Positions 17,573-27,068 of a stretch of 64,000 nt of DNA are shown in pieces (within the stretch, counting starts at the first letter, position 1; each line of letters starts with the position of its first letter). The stretch lies in assembly GCA_018662005.1 (NCBI GenBank), contig JABJHA010000010.1, positions 1 to 64,000 of the forward strand. Reading direction: 5' to 3'. The position numbers and the translations under genes were made by a program. Source of the stretch: Rhodospirillaceae bacterium. Its GTDB lineage: Bacteria; Pseudomonadota; Alphaproteobacteria; Rhodospirillales; JABHCV01. The notes beneath the pieces were generated by a model. That model did not search any database and had not been told where the DNA came from. It worked only from the letters and a program-made list of their open reading frames with translations.

Positions 17573-19255
17573 ATGACAGACCAGCAAGACCTTCTTGGTA
17601 AAATCCGCGACGCGGTTATTGGCGATGACCATCTCTTTCGCGGGCCGTTCGGGCCCAGACGATTGACCTACGCCGATTATACGGCGTCAGGCAGGGCGCT
17701 GGATTTCATCGAAGATTACATTCGCGACCGGGTCTTGCCCTATTACGCCAACACCCATACGGAAACCTCACTGACAGGCTTGCAGACGACCCATTACCGG
17801 GAGCAGGCGCGCGCCCTTATTCGCAAATCTCTTGGCGCCGATGAAGAATACGCGGTCATTTTTTGTGGTTCGGGGGCGACCGGGGCCATCAACCGGCTGA
17901 TCGATATTCTCAATATCCGGATCCCCGCCAATCTGGATGCCCGCTTTGAGCTGTCAAAAAATATTCCCGCCGATCAACGCCCCGTCGTTTTCATCGGCCC
18001 TTACGAGCATCATTCCAACGAATTGACATGGCGTGAAACCATCGCCGATGTGATCCCCATCAACGAGGATGCCGATGGCCAGATAGATTTAGAATATCTC
18101 GAGCAACAACTCGAAATTTACAAAGACAGGGACCTTGTGATTGGCAGCTTTTCGGCGGCCTCTAACGTCACCGGCATTATTTCTGACCGGGTCGGGATTT
18201 CAGCTTTGCTAAAGGCCCATGGCGCCTTGTCGTTTTGGGATTACGCCGCTGCCGCGCCCTATGTTGAAATTAATATCACCGGTGATGCAGATATTCAGGC
18301 CATGGACGGCCTGTTTATCTCGCCCCATAAATTCGTCGGCGGTCCGGGCTCGCCGGGTTTGCTGGTGATGCGTAAATCGCTGATGGAAAATCAGGTTCCG
18401 GCTCGTCCGGGCGGCGGCACGGTCAGTTACGTTAACCCTAAGGAACACGTTTACATCGACGATCATGAGCACCGTGAAGAAGGCGGCACCCCGGCTATTA
18501 TTGAAAGCATCCGCGCCGGTCTGGTTTTTCAGCTCAAAGATCGTGTCGGGGTTGATTTGATAGAAAAGCGTGAGGAGGAATTCGTCCACCGCGCCCTGAA
18601 AACCTGGACTGCCAACCCCAACATTCAGGTTCTCGGCAATCCTGATCTTCCGCGTCTGGCGATCATCTCGTTTGTTATCCGCCACGGAAAACTGAACCTG
18701 CATCACGACTTTGTCGTCTCCGTCCTCAATGACCTGTTTGGCATCCAGTCCCGTGGCGGCTGTTCGTGCGCCGGACCCTATGGGCACCGGTTGCTGCATA
18801 TCGATCTTGATCAGTCCCGGGCCTTTGAAGACAGTATCGTCGAAGGCTGTAACGGCATTAAACCCGGCTGGGTACGGTTAGGGTTCAACTACTTCTTCTC
18901 GGACACGATTGCAGATTACATCATCGAGGCCGTCAATCTGATTGCCAAGCATGGTTGGAAACTGCTGCCACAATATACATTCGATCCGGGTACCGGGGTC
19001 TGGCGTCATCATAACGTTGCCGATCTTGCGCCGATGGGGCTGGAAGAACTGGATATTTTCAATCCCGCCTCATCAGGGGGGGAAACCGTCAGTGAAGACG
19101 CCCTGGCGGGATACCTTGAAGAAGCCCGAACCATCCTCGAGCAAGCAGACGCAACCACCAATAGCCCCGCAGAATCCACAGGCCCTCTTTCCAACAGTGC
19201 CGAAACCCTGCGCTGGTTCCCCCTGCCCGAAGAATTCCATCAGGGCTGGATGTGA
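17573..19255 (+). CDS. Class V aminotransferase (cysteine desulfurase-like)
   Basis: This PLP enzyme has about 560 residues. The start at 17573 (MTDQQDLLGK) follows AAGG; the open frame begins at 17528. The PLP lysine lies in SPHKFVGGPGSPG. A candidate persulfide-type cysteine loop is seen in RGGCSCAGPYGH, as in NifS/SufS-type desulfurases. The protein is ~150 residues longer than SufS; the excess is at the C terminus (after ~residue 480), ending in a low-complexity stretch and FPLPEEFHQGWM. It could release sulfur from cysteine, or act on another amino acid. No suf genes are nearby, so a housekeeping Fe-S role is not supported by context. Confidence 0.85.
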   Translation: MTDQQDLLGKIRDAVIGDDHLFRGPFGPRRLTYADYTASGRALDFIEDYIRDRVLPYYANTHTETSLTGLQTTHYREQARALIRKSLGADEEYAVIFCGSGATGAINRLIDILNIRIPANLDARFELSKNIPADQRPVVFIGPYEHHSNELTWRETIADVIPINEDADGQIDLEYLEQQLEIYKDRDLVIGSFSAASNVTGIISDRVGISALLKAHGALSFWDYAAAAPYVEINITGDADIQAMDGLFISPHKFVGGPGSPGLLVMRKSLMENQVPARPGGGTVSYVNPKEHVYIDDHEHREEGGTPAIIESIRAGLVFQLKDRVGVDLIEKREEEFVHRALKTWTANPNIQVLGNPDLPRLAIISFVIRHGKLNLHHDFVVSVLNDLFGIQSRGGCSCAGPYGHRLLHIDLDQSRAFEDSIVEGCNGIKPGWVRLGFNYFFSDTIADYIIEAVNLIAKHGWKLLPQYTFDPGTGVWRHHNVADLAPMGLEELDIFNPASSGGETVSEDALAGYLEEARTILEQADATTNSPAESTGPLSNSAETLRWFPLPEEFHQGWM

Positions 19256-19267
19256 GGGGGGGGGCTT

Positions 19268-21949
19268 TTAGCCCTTACCCATATTCCTCAAAACGTACTG
19301 CAAGATGCCGCCTGCCTTGACGTATTCGATTTCGTCCAGGGTGTCGATGCGGCAGGTCAGGGTGACTTCCTCTTTGACGCCGTCAGCATGGTGGATATGA
19401 AGGGCGACGTCCATGCCCGGGGTCAGGCCGCCGGAAAGTCCTGTAAGCTCGAAGGTTTCCGAACCGTCCAGCTTCAGGGTCTGGCGGGTCATGCCGCCCT
19501 TGAACTGCAACGGAAGCACACCCATGCCGACCAGATTGGAGCGGTGAATGCGCTCGAAGCTCTCGACGATGACTGCCTTGACGCCCAAAAGGCGGGTGCC
19601 CTTGGCGGCCCAGTCGCGGCTTGAGCCGGTGCCGTATTCCTTGCCGCCAAAAACAATCAGCGGCACGTTTTCATCGGCGTAACGCATAGCCGCATCGAAG
19701 ATGCTCATCGCGTCACCCGAAGGCATGTGGCGGGTGACGCCGCCTTCAGTGCCCGGCGCCATTTCATTGCGGATACGAATATTGGCGAAGGTGCCACGCA
19801 TCATCACTTCGTGATTACCGCGCCGTGAGCCATAGGAGTTATAGTCTGCGGGCGCGACCTGGTGTTCGTTCAGGTAACTGCCGGCCGGGCCATCTGTAGC
19901 AATGCCGCCAGCCGGTGAAATGTGATCGGTGGTTACCGAATCACCGAGAATGGCCAGTGGACGGGCACCGCTAATATCGGTGATCTCGGCAGGGGCGCCA
20001 CTAAGGCCTTCAAAGAACGTCGGGTGCTGGATGTAGGTTGAACCCGGCTGCCAGTTGTAGGTTTCCCCTTCGGCGACAGAAATTTCCTGCCATGCCTTGG
20101 GTCCCTCCGAAACATTGGCGTAACGCGCCTTGAACATTGCCGGGGTCAGGGCCTTATCGATGGTTTCGCGAATTTCGGCGTTCGACGGCCAGATGTCCTT
20201 AAGGTAAACCGGGTTTCCTTCGGAGTCTTTACCAAGCGGATCGTGCCCCAGATCCCGGGTCATGGAACCGGCCAGCGCATAGGCGACGACCAATGGCGGC
20301 GAGGCCAGGTAGTTGGCTTTGACGTGCGGGCTGATGCGGCCTTCAAAATTGCGATTGCCGGACAGTACCGCGGTGGCGACGAGGTCTTCCGTCTCGATTG
20401 CGCTCGCGATCGGCTCGGCCAATGGTCCTGAGTTACCGATACAGGTTGTGCAACCAAAACCGGCGATATTAAAGCCCAGGGTATCGAGATGATCCTGCAA
20501 TCCCGCGGCTTGCAAGTAATCGGCGACAACTTGTGATCCCGGGGCCAGCGATGTTTTGACCCAGGGTTTGGAGCGCAGGCCTTTTTCGGCGGCGTTGCGA
20601 GCCAGCAGGCCAGCGGCGACCAGCACCGAAGGGTTGGAGGTATTGGTGCAACTGGTGATGGCGGCAATGACCACATCACCGTCTTTAAGGTCATGGTCCG
20701 ATCCGTTGACGGCAGCGCTGCGCGGTGCGTCAACTCCGGCCATATCCTTCAGGGTCGCCTCAAAAGCGCCGGCAGAAGCATTGAGAGAAATGCGGTCCTG
20801 TGGTCGCTTGGGTCCGGAAATAGCCGGCTCAATGCTGGCGATATCAAGCTCCAGCGTGTCGGTGAAAAGCGGCTCCGGGGTGTCGGCGTCACGCCACATG
20901 CCCTGGGCCTTGGCGTAGGCTTCGACCAAGGCGACACGGTCCGGCTCGCGCGAGGTGAATTCCAGATAGCGGATGGTTTCCTGATCAATGGGGAAGAAAC
21001 CGCAGGTGGCGCCATATTCCGGGGCCATGTTGGCGATTGTCGCCCGGTCCGGCAGGGACAGGCTGTCGAGGCCAGGTCCGAAAAATTCGACGAACTTGCC
21101 AACGACGCCCTTTGCTCGCAGCATCTCGACGATGCGCAAGACCAGATCGGTGGCGGTGATGCCCTCTGACATCTTGCCCGTCAGTTTGAAGCCGATAACT
21201 TCGGGTATCAACATGGACACCGGTTGGCCCAGCATGGCGGCCTCTGCCTCAATGCCGCCGACGCCCCAGCCGAGCACGGCCAGTCCGTTGACCATGGTGG
21301 TGTGGCTGTCCGTACCAACAAGGGTGTCAGGGTAGGCAACCGAGCCATCCTCGCCGCCAGTCCAGACGACCTGAGCCAGATGTTCGACATTGACCTGATG
21401 ACAGATACCGGTTCCCGGCGGTACGACGCGGAAATTATCGAAAGCGCTTTGTCCCCAGCGCAGGAATTCATAACGTTCCTGATTGCGCTTGAACTCCATG
21501 GCTTCGTTTTTTTCCATGGCGTCGGCAGTGCCGGAATAATCGATCATCACCGAATGATCGATAACCAGATCAACGGGCGATAATGGATTGATTGCCTGTG
21601 CATCGCCACCCATGGCGACCATGGCGTCGCGCATGGCCGCCAGATCGACGACGGCGGGGACACCGGTAAAGTCCTGCATCAGCACCCGGGCCGGACGGTA
21701 GGCGATTTCGTTGTCGGAGCGGCGGTTGTCGAGCCAACGGGCCATGCCCTTGACATCCTCAACAGTGACGGTGCGCCCGTCTTCCCAGCGCAATAGATTT
21801 TCCAGCAGCACTTTCAGCGAAAACGGCAGCTTGGAAATGTCGCCGAGACCCGCCTCGGCGGCGGCCTCAAGGCTGTAATAATCATAGGATTTTCCGGCGG
21901 CGTTGAGGCTGCGGCGGGTTTTCAGGGTGTCGGTTCCGAAGGTGGTCAT
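19268..21949 (-). CDS. acnA: Aconitate hydratase A
   Basis: This 893-residue TCA-cycle enzyme interconverts citrate and isocitrate. The start at 21949 ([13 protein letters not shown]) was chosen; the open frame runs 46 codons further but without family sequence. The 4Fe-4S ligands appear in [13 protein letters not shown] and [13 protein letters not shown]. The C-terminal swivel domain has the motif [18 protein letters not shown]. Convergent with the aminotransferase, it is separated from it by 12 bases, of which nine are a G tract. Its upstream region is shared with the divergent acyl-CoA ligase operon and contains a perfect palindrome. Confidence 0.97.
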   Translation of the reverse strand: MTTFGTDTLKTRRSLNAAGKSYDYYSLEAAAEAGLGDISKLPFSLKVLLENLLRWEDGRTVTVEDVKGMARWLDNRRSDNEIAYRPARVLMQDFTGVPAVVDLAAMRDAMVAMGGDAQAINPLSPVDLVIDHSVMIDYSGTADAMEKNEAMEFKRNQERYEFLRWGQSAFDNFRVVPPGTGICHQVNVEHLAQVVWTGGEDGSVAYPDTLVGTDSHTTMVNGLAVLGWGVGGIEAEAAMLGQPVSMLIPEVIGFKLTGKMSEGITATDLVLRIVEMLRAKGVVGKFVEFFGPGLDSLSLPDRATIANMAPEYGATCGFFPIDQETIRYLEFTSREPDRVALVEAYAKAQGMWRDADTPEPLFTDTLELDIASIEPAISGPKRPQDRISLNASAGAFEATLKDMAGVDAPRSAAVNGSDHDLKDGDVVIAAITSCTNTSNPSVLVAAGLLARNAAEKGLRSKPWVKTSLAPGSQVVADYLQAAGLQDHLDTLGFNIAGFGCTTCIGNSGPLAEPIASAIETEDLVATAVLSGNRNFEGRISPHVKANYLASPPLVVAYALAGSMTRDLGHDPLGKDSEGNPVYLKDIWPSNAEIRETIDKALTPAMFKARYANVSEGPKAWQEISVAEGETYNWQPGSTYIQHPTFFEGLSGAPAEITDISGARPLAILGDSVTTDHISPAGGIATDGPAGSYLNEHQVAPADYNSYGSRRGNHEVMMRGTFANIRIRNEMAPGTEGGVTRHMPSGDAMSIFDAAMRYADENVPLIVFGGKEYGTGSSRDWAAKGTRLLGVKAVIVESFERIHRSNLVGMGVLPLQFKGGMTRQTLKLDGSETFELTGLSGGLTPGMDVALHIHHADGVKEEVTLTCRIDTLDEIEYVKAGGILQYVLRNMGKG

Positions 21950-22064
21950 GGTTCGGTCCTTAAATGTCCGGGAAACGGTTGCTTTCGATAATATACTTTT
22001 GCATTGAAGTCCACGTCTACCAGTAGGAAACTTGATCCCGCACAATGAAATAAAGCATCTCGGG

Positions 22065-22080
22065 TTGACGTTAACGTCAA
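22065..22080. promoter_or_regulatory. Perfect 16-bp palindrome, LiuR-like operator candidate
   Basis: TTGACGTTAACGTCAA is a perfect inverted repeat midway between acnA (start 21949) and the acyl-CoA ligase (start ~22203). It resembles sites reported for the MerR-family regulator LiuR, which controls branched-chain amino acid and fatty acid degradation in proteobacteria. On the minus strand the TTGACG half could serve as a -35 with CTTTAT 19 bp on, the long spacer typical of MerR promoters. The regulator gene is not in the window. Confidence 0.6.
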
Positions 22081-22202
22081 CTTCCACTTGACTTTAAAAA
22101 CTGCTTGCGGCTCAGTGCCGCCTGTGTTGATTAAAGGGAACCGGGAAAAATAAGTCCGGAACGAAGAAAAAGGACACATTCTACCCTGCGGAGGCTCTAA
22201 AA

Positions 22203-24146
22203 ATTAACAATCTCGATACATTTCCCAAGCTGCTGGCTGAAAATGCCCGTGTGCGTGGTTCGCGTCCCGCCATTCGTGAAAAAGATTTCGGTATCTGGCA
22301 AGCCTGGACCTGGGCCGAAAGTGAAAAAGAAATCCGCGCCCTGGCTTGTGGCCTTGCGGCATACGGGTTTGAAAAAGGCGACCGTCTGGCAATCATCGGC
22401 GACAATCGCCCGCAGTTGTATTGGGCCATGGTAGCGGCGCAATTCGATGGCGGGGTTCCGGTGCCGGTCTATCAGGACTCGGTGGCCGAAGAAATGCAGT
22501 TCGTGCTTGAGCACGCCGACGCCCGTTTCGCCATCGCCGAAGACCAGGAACAGGTCGACAAGCTGCTAGAAATCAAAGACCGCTGCCCCAAGCTTGAGCT
22601 CATTATTTATAAAGACCCGCGGGGCTTGCGCGACTATGACCAGCCGTTCATTCATTCCATAGAAGAAGTGAAGGAAAAGGGACGCCAGTTCGACGCCGAT
22701 CATCCGGGTTTTGCAGAAGAAAAAATTAATGCCGGTAAGGGCAGCGACATTGCCATCATGCTCTATACCTCAGGGACGACGGGTCAGCCCAAGGGCGTGA
22801 TGCTAAGCCATGATAATTTGATTATCACCGCCCGTAACGGCATTACTTCGGACAATCTGCATGAAGATGAGGAATCACTGGCCTATCTGCCCATGGCCTG
22901 GGTCGGTGACAACGTGTTTTCCCTAGGCCAGGCTTACGTGGCGGGTTTTTGCGTCAGTTGCCCGGAATCCAGCGAAACCGTGTTGACCGATCTTCGCGAG
23001 ATCGGCCCGACATACTTCTTCGCGCCACCAAGGATTTTCGAGAACATTCTGACCACCGTGACAATCCGCATGGAAGATGCCGCCCCCTTTAAACGCAAGA
23101 TGTTTAAATACTTTATGGAACATGCGCGGCGTGTCGGCACCCGTATTCTTGATGGGGCATCGGTTTCATTGATCGATCGCCTGTTATATATGGCCGGAAA
23201 CATTCTGGTCTTTGCGCCACTGAAAAATGTCCTGGGGTTTTCGCGTATTCGCGTCGCCTATACAGCTGGCGAGGCTATCGGCCCGGAAATTTTCGATTTT
23301 TACAGATCCATGGGCATCAACATTAAACAGCTTTACGGCTCGACAGAGGCATCCGTTTTTATCACAACCCAGCCTAACGGCCAGGTTCGCGCCGATACGG
23401 TTGGCAAACCGGCCATCGGTGTGGAAATTCGCATCGAAGACAATGGCGAGGTCATGTTTACAGGCCCCGGTGTCTTCCAGGGTTATTACAAGAACGATGA
23501 AGCAACTGCCGAAGCAAAGGTGGACGGTTGGGTTCACACCGGCGATGCGGGCTTTTTTGACGCCGACGGGCACCTGAAAATCATCGACCGGGCGAAAGAT
23601 GTAGGCAAGCTCAATGACGCCTCGATGTTTGCCCCCAAGTATCTTGAAAACAAACTTAAATTCTTCCCGTTTATCAAGGAAGTCGTCGCCTTCGGTAACG
23701 AAAAGGATTACGTCGCCACCTTCATCAATATCGATCTGGAAGCCGTCGGCAACTGGGCTGAAAGACAAAACCTGGCTTATTCCGGCTACACCGACCTTGC
23801 CGGTCGGGCTGAGGTTTACGATCTGATTCAGGAATGTGTGGAGACGGTCAATGCCGATCTGGCAGCCGATGAGCATTTGTCAGGCTCGCAAATCAAACGC
23901 TACCTGATCCTTCACAAGGAACTGGACGCCGATGATGGCGAGTTGACTCGCACCCGCAAGGTGCGCCGCAACTTCATCGCCGAGCGATATGAGGAGCTGA
24001 TCGACGCGTTGTATTCGGACAAAACCCATATCCCGGTTGAGGCCGAAGTGACGTTTGAGGATGGCCGCAAGGGTGTCATCAAGGCCGATCTGGCAATCCG
24101 CGAAGCAGCACTGCACAAGGCCCAACCCATGCAGGAGGCCGGATAA
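22203..24146 (+). CDS. Long-chain fatty acid/aryl CoA ligase (AMP-forming), probable AUU start
   Basis: This ~647-residue adenylate-forming enzyme activates a carboxylic acid as its CoA thioester. Motif A3 is YTSGTTGQPKG, A5 is YGSTEAS, and A7/A8 appear as HTGDAGFFDADGHLKIIDRAKD. The internal GTG at 22251 would cut off the conserved opening LDTFPKLLAENARVRG. Upstream in frame, from the stop at 22128, there is no ATG, GTG, TTG or CTG. An ATT at 22203 lies 8 nt after GGAGG (22190-22194), so an AUU start is proposed. It heads the ABC importer operon and overlaps the next gene by one base. Confidence 0.88.
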   Translation: MNNLDTFPKLLAENARVRGSRPAIREKDFGIWQAWTWAESEKEIRALACGLAAYGFEKGDRLAIIGDNRPQLYWAMVAAQFDGGVPVPVYQDSVAEEMQFVLEHADARFAIAEDQEQVDKLLEIKDRCPKLELIIYKDPRGLRDYDQPFIHSIEEVKEKGRQFDADHPGFAEEKINAGKGSDIAIMLYTSGTTGQPKGVMLSHDNLIITARNGITSDNLHEDEESLAYLPMAWVGDNVFSLGQAYVAGFCVSCPESSETVLTDLREIGPTYFFAPPRIFENILTTVTIRMEDAAPFKRKMFKYFMEHARRVGTRILDGASVSLIDRLLYMAGNILVFAPLKNVLGFSRIRVAYTAGEAIGPEIFDFYRSMGINIKQLYGSTEASVFITTQPNGQVRADTVGKPAIGVEIRIEDNGEVMFTGPGVFQGYYKNDEATAEAKVDGWVHTGDAGFFDADGHLKIIDRAKDVGKLNDASMFAPKYLENKLKFFPFIKEVVAFGNEKDYVATFINIDLEAVGNWAERQNLAYSGYTDLAGRAEVYDLIQECVETVNADLAADEHLSGSQIKRYLILHKELDADDGELTRTRKVRRNFIAERYEELIDALYSDKTHIPVEAEVTFEDGRKGVIKADLAIREAALHKAQPMQEAG

Positions 24147-24934
24147 TGGATGCCCGCACCTTCGGCGACGTTGTCCTTCGTGTCGACGATGTCTCGCTAT
24201 CCTTTGGCGGTGTTCAGGCTCTTGCCAACATCAATTTTGAAGTCCGCGATGGCCAGGTGCTGGCCATCATTGGCCCAAATGGGGCCGGTAAAAGCTCGAT
24301 GCTGAATGTCATCAACGGCTTTTATCACCCCCAGCATGGCACCATTACCTACAAAGGTGAAACCCGCCGCCAGATGAAACCGCACCAGGCGGCCCGTCAG
24401 GGTGTTGCCCGCACCTTCCAGAACATCGCCCTGTTCAGGGGAATGTCGACCCTCGATAACATCATGACCGGGCGCAACACGAAGATGCACAAGAACCTGT
24501 TCTGGCAAGCCCTGCATATGGGACCGGCCCGTAAGGAAGAGCTTGAGCACCGTGAATTCGTTGAGAACATCATTGATTTTCTGGAAATCGAGCACATTCG
24601 CAAAACCCCGGTCGGGCGTTTGCCTTATGGCTTGCAAAAACGGGTCGAACTGGGCCGGGCGCTGGCTGCCGAACCGGAACTGCTTTTGCTTGATGAACCG
24701 ATGGCCGGTATGAACCTTGAAGAAAAAGAGGACATGAGCCGCTATATCCTCGACGTTAATGACGAATTCGGCACCACCATTGTCCTTATCGAACACGACA
24801 TGGGCGTGGTCATGGATATTTCCGACTATGTGGTGGTTCTCGATTACGGACGCAAGCTGGCTGACGGCTCGCCTGATGAAGTGCGCTCCAATCAGCTTGT
24901 TATTGATGCTTATCTGGGGGTTGCCCATGATTAA
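24146..24934 (+). CDS. livG: Branched-chain-type ABC transporter ATPase (LivG-like)
   Basis: This 262-residue ATP-binding subunit has Walker A GPNGAGKSS at residues ~49-57, the signature segment LPYGLQKRVELGRAL, Walker B LLLLDEP, and the LivG-specific VARTFQNIALF and HDM motifs. It powers import by the permeases encoded next. Its start shares one base with the ligase stop. The substrate in this operon type is often a carboxylic acid rather than leucine, as suggested by the flanking CoA ligase genes. Confidence 0.92.
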   Translation: MDARTFGDVVLRVDDVSLSFGGVQALANINFEVRDGQVLAIIGPNGAGKSSMLNVINGFYHPQHGTITYKGETRRQMKPHQAARQGVARTFQNIALFRGMSTLDNIMTGRNTKMHKNLFWQALHMGPARKEELEHREFVENIIDFLEIEHIRKTPVGRLPYGLQKRVELGRALAAEPELLLLDEPMAGMNLEEKEDMSRYILDVNDEFGTTIVLIEHDMGVVMDISDYVVVLDYGRKLADGSPDEVRSNQLVIDAYLGVAHD

Positions 24935-24955
24935 CACCTGCGAGGCGTCTTCATA

Positions 24956-25891
24956 ATGGAATTCCTGACCGCCATTTTTGTCTCACCGTTTGTCGAGATT
25001 TATGAATATCCCCTGTTCTTCATCGAAGTGGTACTGGGCGGCCTGCTGGCCGGTGTCATGTATTCGCTGGTGGCGCTTGGTTTTGTGCTGATTTTCAAGG
25101 CCTCAGGCGTTTTCAATTTCGCACAAGGCGCGATGGTGCTGTTTTCCGCGTTGACCCTGGTCGGCCTGATAGAACACGGCTTTCCCATCTGGCTGGCGCT
25201 GATCAGCACGATCATCGTGATGATTGTCCTGGCCATGGCCATCGAGAAGGTGGTCTTAAGAAAACTGGTCAACCAGGAGCCGATCATTTTGTTTATGGCG
25301 ACCATCGGGCTTAGTTATTTCCTTGATGGCTTCGGCCAAACCCTGTGGGGCAGTGACGTCAAGGTACTTGATCTGGGCATTCCCAGCGCGCCTATTGAAT
25401 TTTCAGGCATTCTGGTCAACCAGTTTGATCTGGTCGCCGCCGCTTCGGCCGGCACCCTTGTCGCCGTTCTTGCCATCTTTTTCCATAAAACACGCATCGG
25501 GCGGGCGTTGCGCGCCGTTGCCGATGATCATCAGGCGGCGCTTTCCGTGGGTATTCCCTTGAAAACCATCTGGGCCATTGTCTGGGCGGTTGCCGGTCTT
25601 GTTGGCCTGGTTGCAGGCATCATGTGGGGAACCAAGCTGGGCGTTCAGTTCACGCTGACCCTGGTTGCCCTGAAAGCACTGCCGGTGCTCATTCTGGGTG
25701 GTTTTACCTCAATTCCCGGTGCCATTATCGGTGGTTTGATCATCGGCATGGGTGAAAAGGTCGCCGAAGTATTCTGGGGCGCTGCCTTCGGTGGTGCTAT
25801 CGAGGACTGGTTCGCCTATATGCTGGCGCTGGCGTTCCTGCTGTTCCGTCCGCAAGGACTGTTCGGCGAAAAAATTATCGAGAGGGTTTAA
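24956..25891 (+). CDS. livH: Branched-chain-type ABC transporter permease (LivH-like)
   Basis: This 311-residue inner membrane protein has about eight hydrophobic helices. The family motifs LGGLLAGVMYSLVALGFVLIFKASGVFNFAQGAMV near the N terminus and RIGRALRAVADDHQAALSVGI in the cytoplasmic loop are clear. It forms the translocation path with the LivM-like subunit. It begins 21 bases after the LivG-like gene and ends 4 bases before the LivM-like start. Confidence 0.92.
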   Translation: MEFLTAIFVSPFVEIYEYPLFFIEVVLGGLLAGVMYSLVALGFVLIFKASGVFNFAQGAMVLFSALTLVGLIEHGFPIWLALISTIIVMIVLAMAIEKVVLRKLVNQEPIILFMATIGLSYFLDGFGQTLWGSDVKVLDLGIPSAPIEFSGILVNQFDLVAAASAGTLVAVLAIFFHKTRIGRALRAVADDHQAALSVGIPLKTIWAIVWAVAGLVGLVAGIMWGTKLGVQFTLTLVALKALPVLILGGFTSIPGAIIGGLIIGMGEKVAEVFWGAAFGGAIEDWFAYMLALAFLLFRPQGLFGEKIIERV

Positions 25892-25895
25892 GGTC

Positions 25896-26975
25896 ATGTT
25901 GTATCGCGAGGCCGGACAATTCAAAACCAGCTACGCCAAGGATCAGGCGATTTTCCCGATCCTGCAGGACCGTATCATGATGGCGTTGATGTTGGTCGTC
26001 GCCTTCGTTGCGGTGCCGCTGCTGGCCAGTGAATACTGGTTGTCGACCATTATGCTGCCGTTTCTGGTGTTCTCGCTTGCCGCCCTCGGCCTCAACCTGC
26101 TGACCGGTTACGCCGGTCAATTAAGCCTGGGGACGGGTGGGTTTATGGCCACCGGGGCTTTTGCGGCTTACAAACTGGCGGTCGCTTTTCCGGAAATGAA
26201 CATTATCATCGTGTTCCTTCTTTCTGGCCTTATCACTGCTGCAGTCGGCGTTTTGTTCGGTCTTCCGTCTTTACGGATCAAGGGTTTTTATCTGGCAGTG
26301 GCGACGTTGGCCTCGCAATTCTTCCTGGTCTGGATGTTCAACAAGTTTCCCTGGTTCACCAATTATTCTTCCTCCGGCGTGATCAGCGCGCCGCCGCGGG
26401 CCGTCTTTGGTGACTTTTTTGTCACTGGTTCATCGGCCAGTCCGATAAATAAATACCTGTTTACCCTGGCCATTGTCTGCGTTTTGGCGCTGGCGGCGAA
26501 AAATATTGTCCGCTCTCATATCGGTCGTGGCTGGATGGCGATCCGCGATATGGACATCGCGGCGGAGATCATCGGCATCAAACCGTTGCAGACGAAACTT
26601 GGCGCCTTTGCCGTCAGTTCTTTCTATTGCGGCATTTCCGGGGCCTTGTGGGCGTTCATCTATACCTCGAGTGTTGAGGCTTTAGCCTTTGATATTACAC
26701 GTTCTTTCCAAATATTGTTCATGATTATCATTGGCGGACTGGGTTCCATACTGGGTTCGTTCATGGGCGCGGCCTTTATTGTCCTGCTACCAATTTTCCT
26801 GTCCAATGCGCCGACCATGTTTGGTCTGAATATCTCCGTCGATTTGATCAGTCACATGGAATTTATGATTTTCGGGGCGTTAATTATCTTTTTCCTGATC
26901 GTCGAACCACACGGACTGGCCCGCTTGTGGCAAATCGGAAAGGAAAAATTGCGTTTGTGGCCGTTCCCCTATTAG
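25896..26975 (+). CDS. livM: Branched-chain-type ABC transporter permease (LivM-like)
   Basis: This 359-residue inner membrane permease has ~9 hydrophobic segments. The start is ATG 25896 (MLYREAGQFK), four bases after the livH stop; the open frame reaches back into livH but that part is a shadow. The motifs LNLLTGYAGQLSLGTGGFMATGAFAAY and GRGWMAIRDMDIAAEIIGI are the LivM hallmarks. Partners are the LivH-like permease and two ATPases of the same operon. Confidence 0.92.
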   Translation: MLYREAGQFKTSYAKDQAIFPILQDRIMMALMLVVAFVAVPLLASEYWLSTIMLPFLVFSLAALGLNLLTGYAGQLSLGTGGFMATGAFAAYKLAVAFPEMNIIIVFLLSGLITAAVGVLFGLPSLRIKGFYLAVATLASQFFLVWMFNKFPWFTNYSSSGVISAPPRAVFGDFFVTGSSASPINKYLFTLAIVCVLALAAKNIVRSHIGRGWMAIRDMDIAAEIIGIKPLQTKLGAFAVSSFYCGISGALWAFIYTSSVEALAFDITRSFQILFMIIIGGLGSILGSFMGAAFIVLLPIFLSNAPTMFGLNISVDLISHMEFMIFGALIIFFLIVEPHGLARLWQIGKEKLRLWPFPY

Positions 26976-27068
26976 GGCACAATTTTGACATGAGTTTAGG
27001 GTTTACTTGAGATCAACCGATTTAATCATTAACGTAAGCACCAAGAATATCCAAAAGGGAGGATTCCA

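Noticed and set aside
19256-19264. Nine-G tract between aminotransferase and acnA
   Set aside because: It lies after both stop codons, so phase variation of either protein is not expected. It may be only a slippage-prone spacer.
27020-27045. Half-site TAACGTAA upstream of the binding-protein gene as a second copy of the acnA/ligase palindrome
   Set aside because: Only one half matches; the other half is lost, so it is not convincing as an operator.
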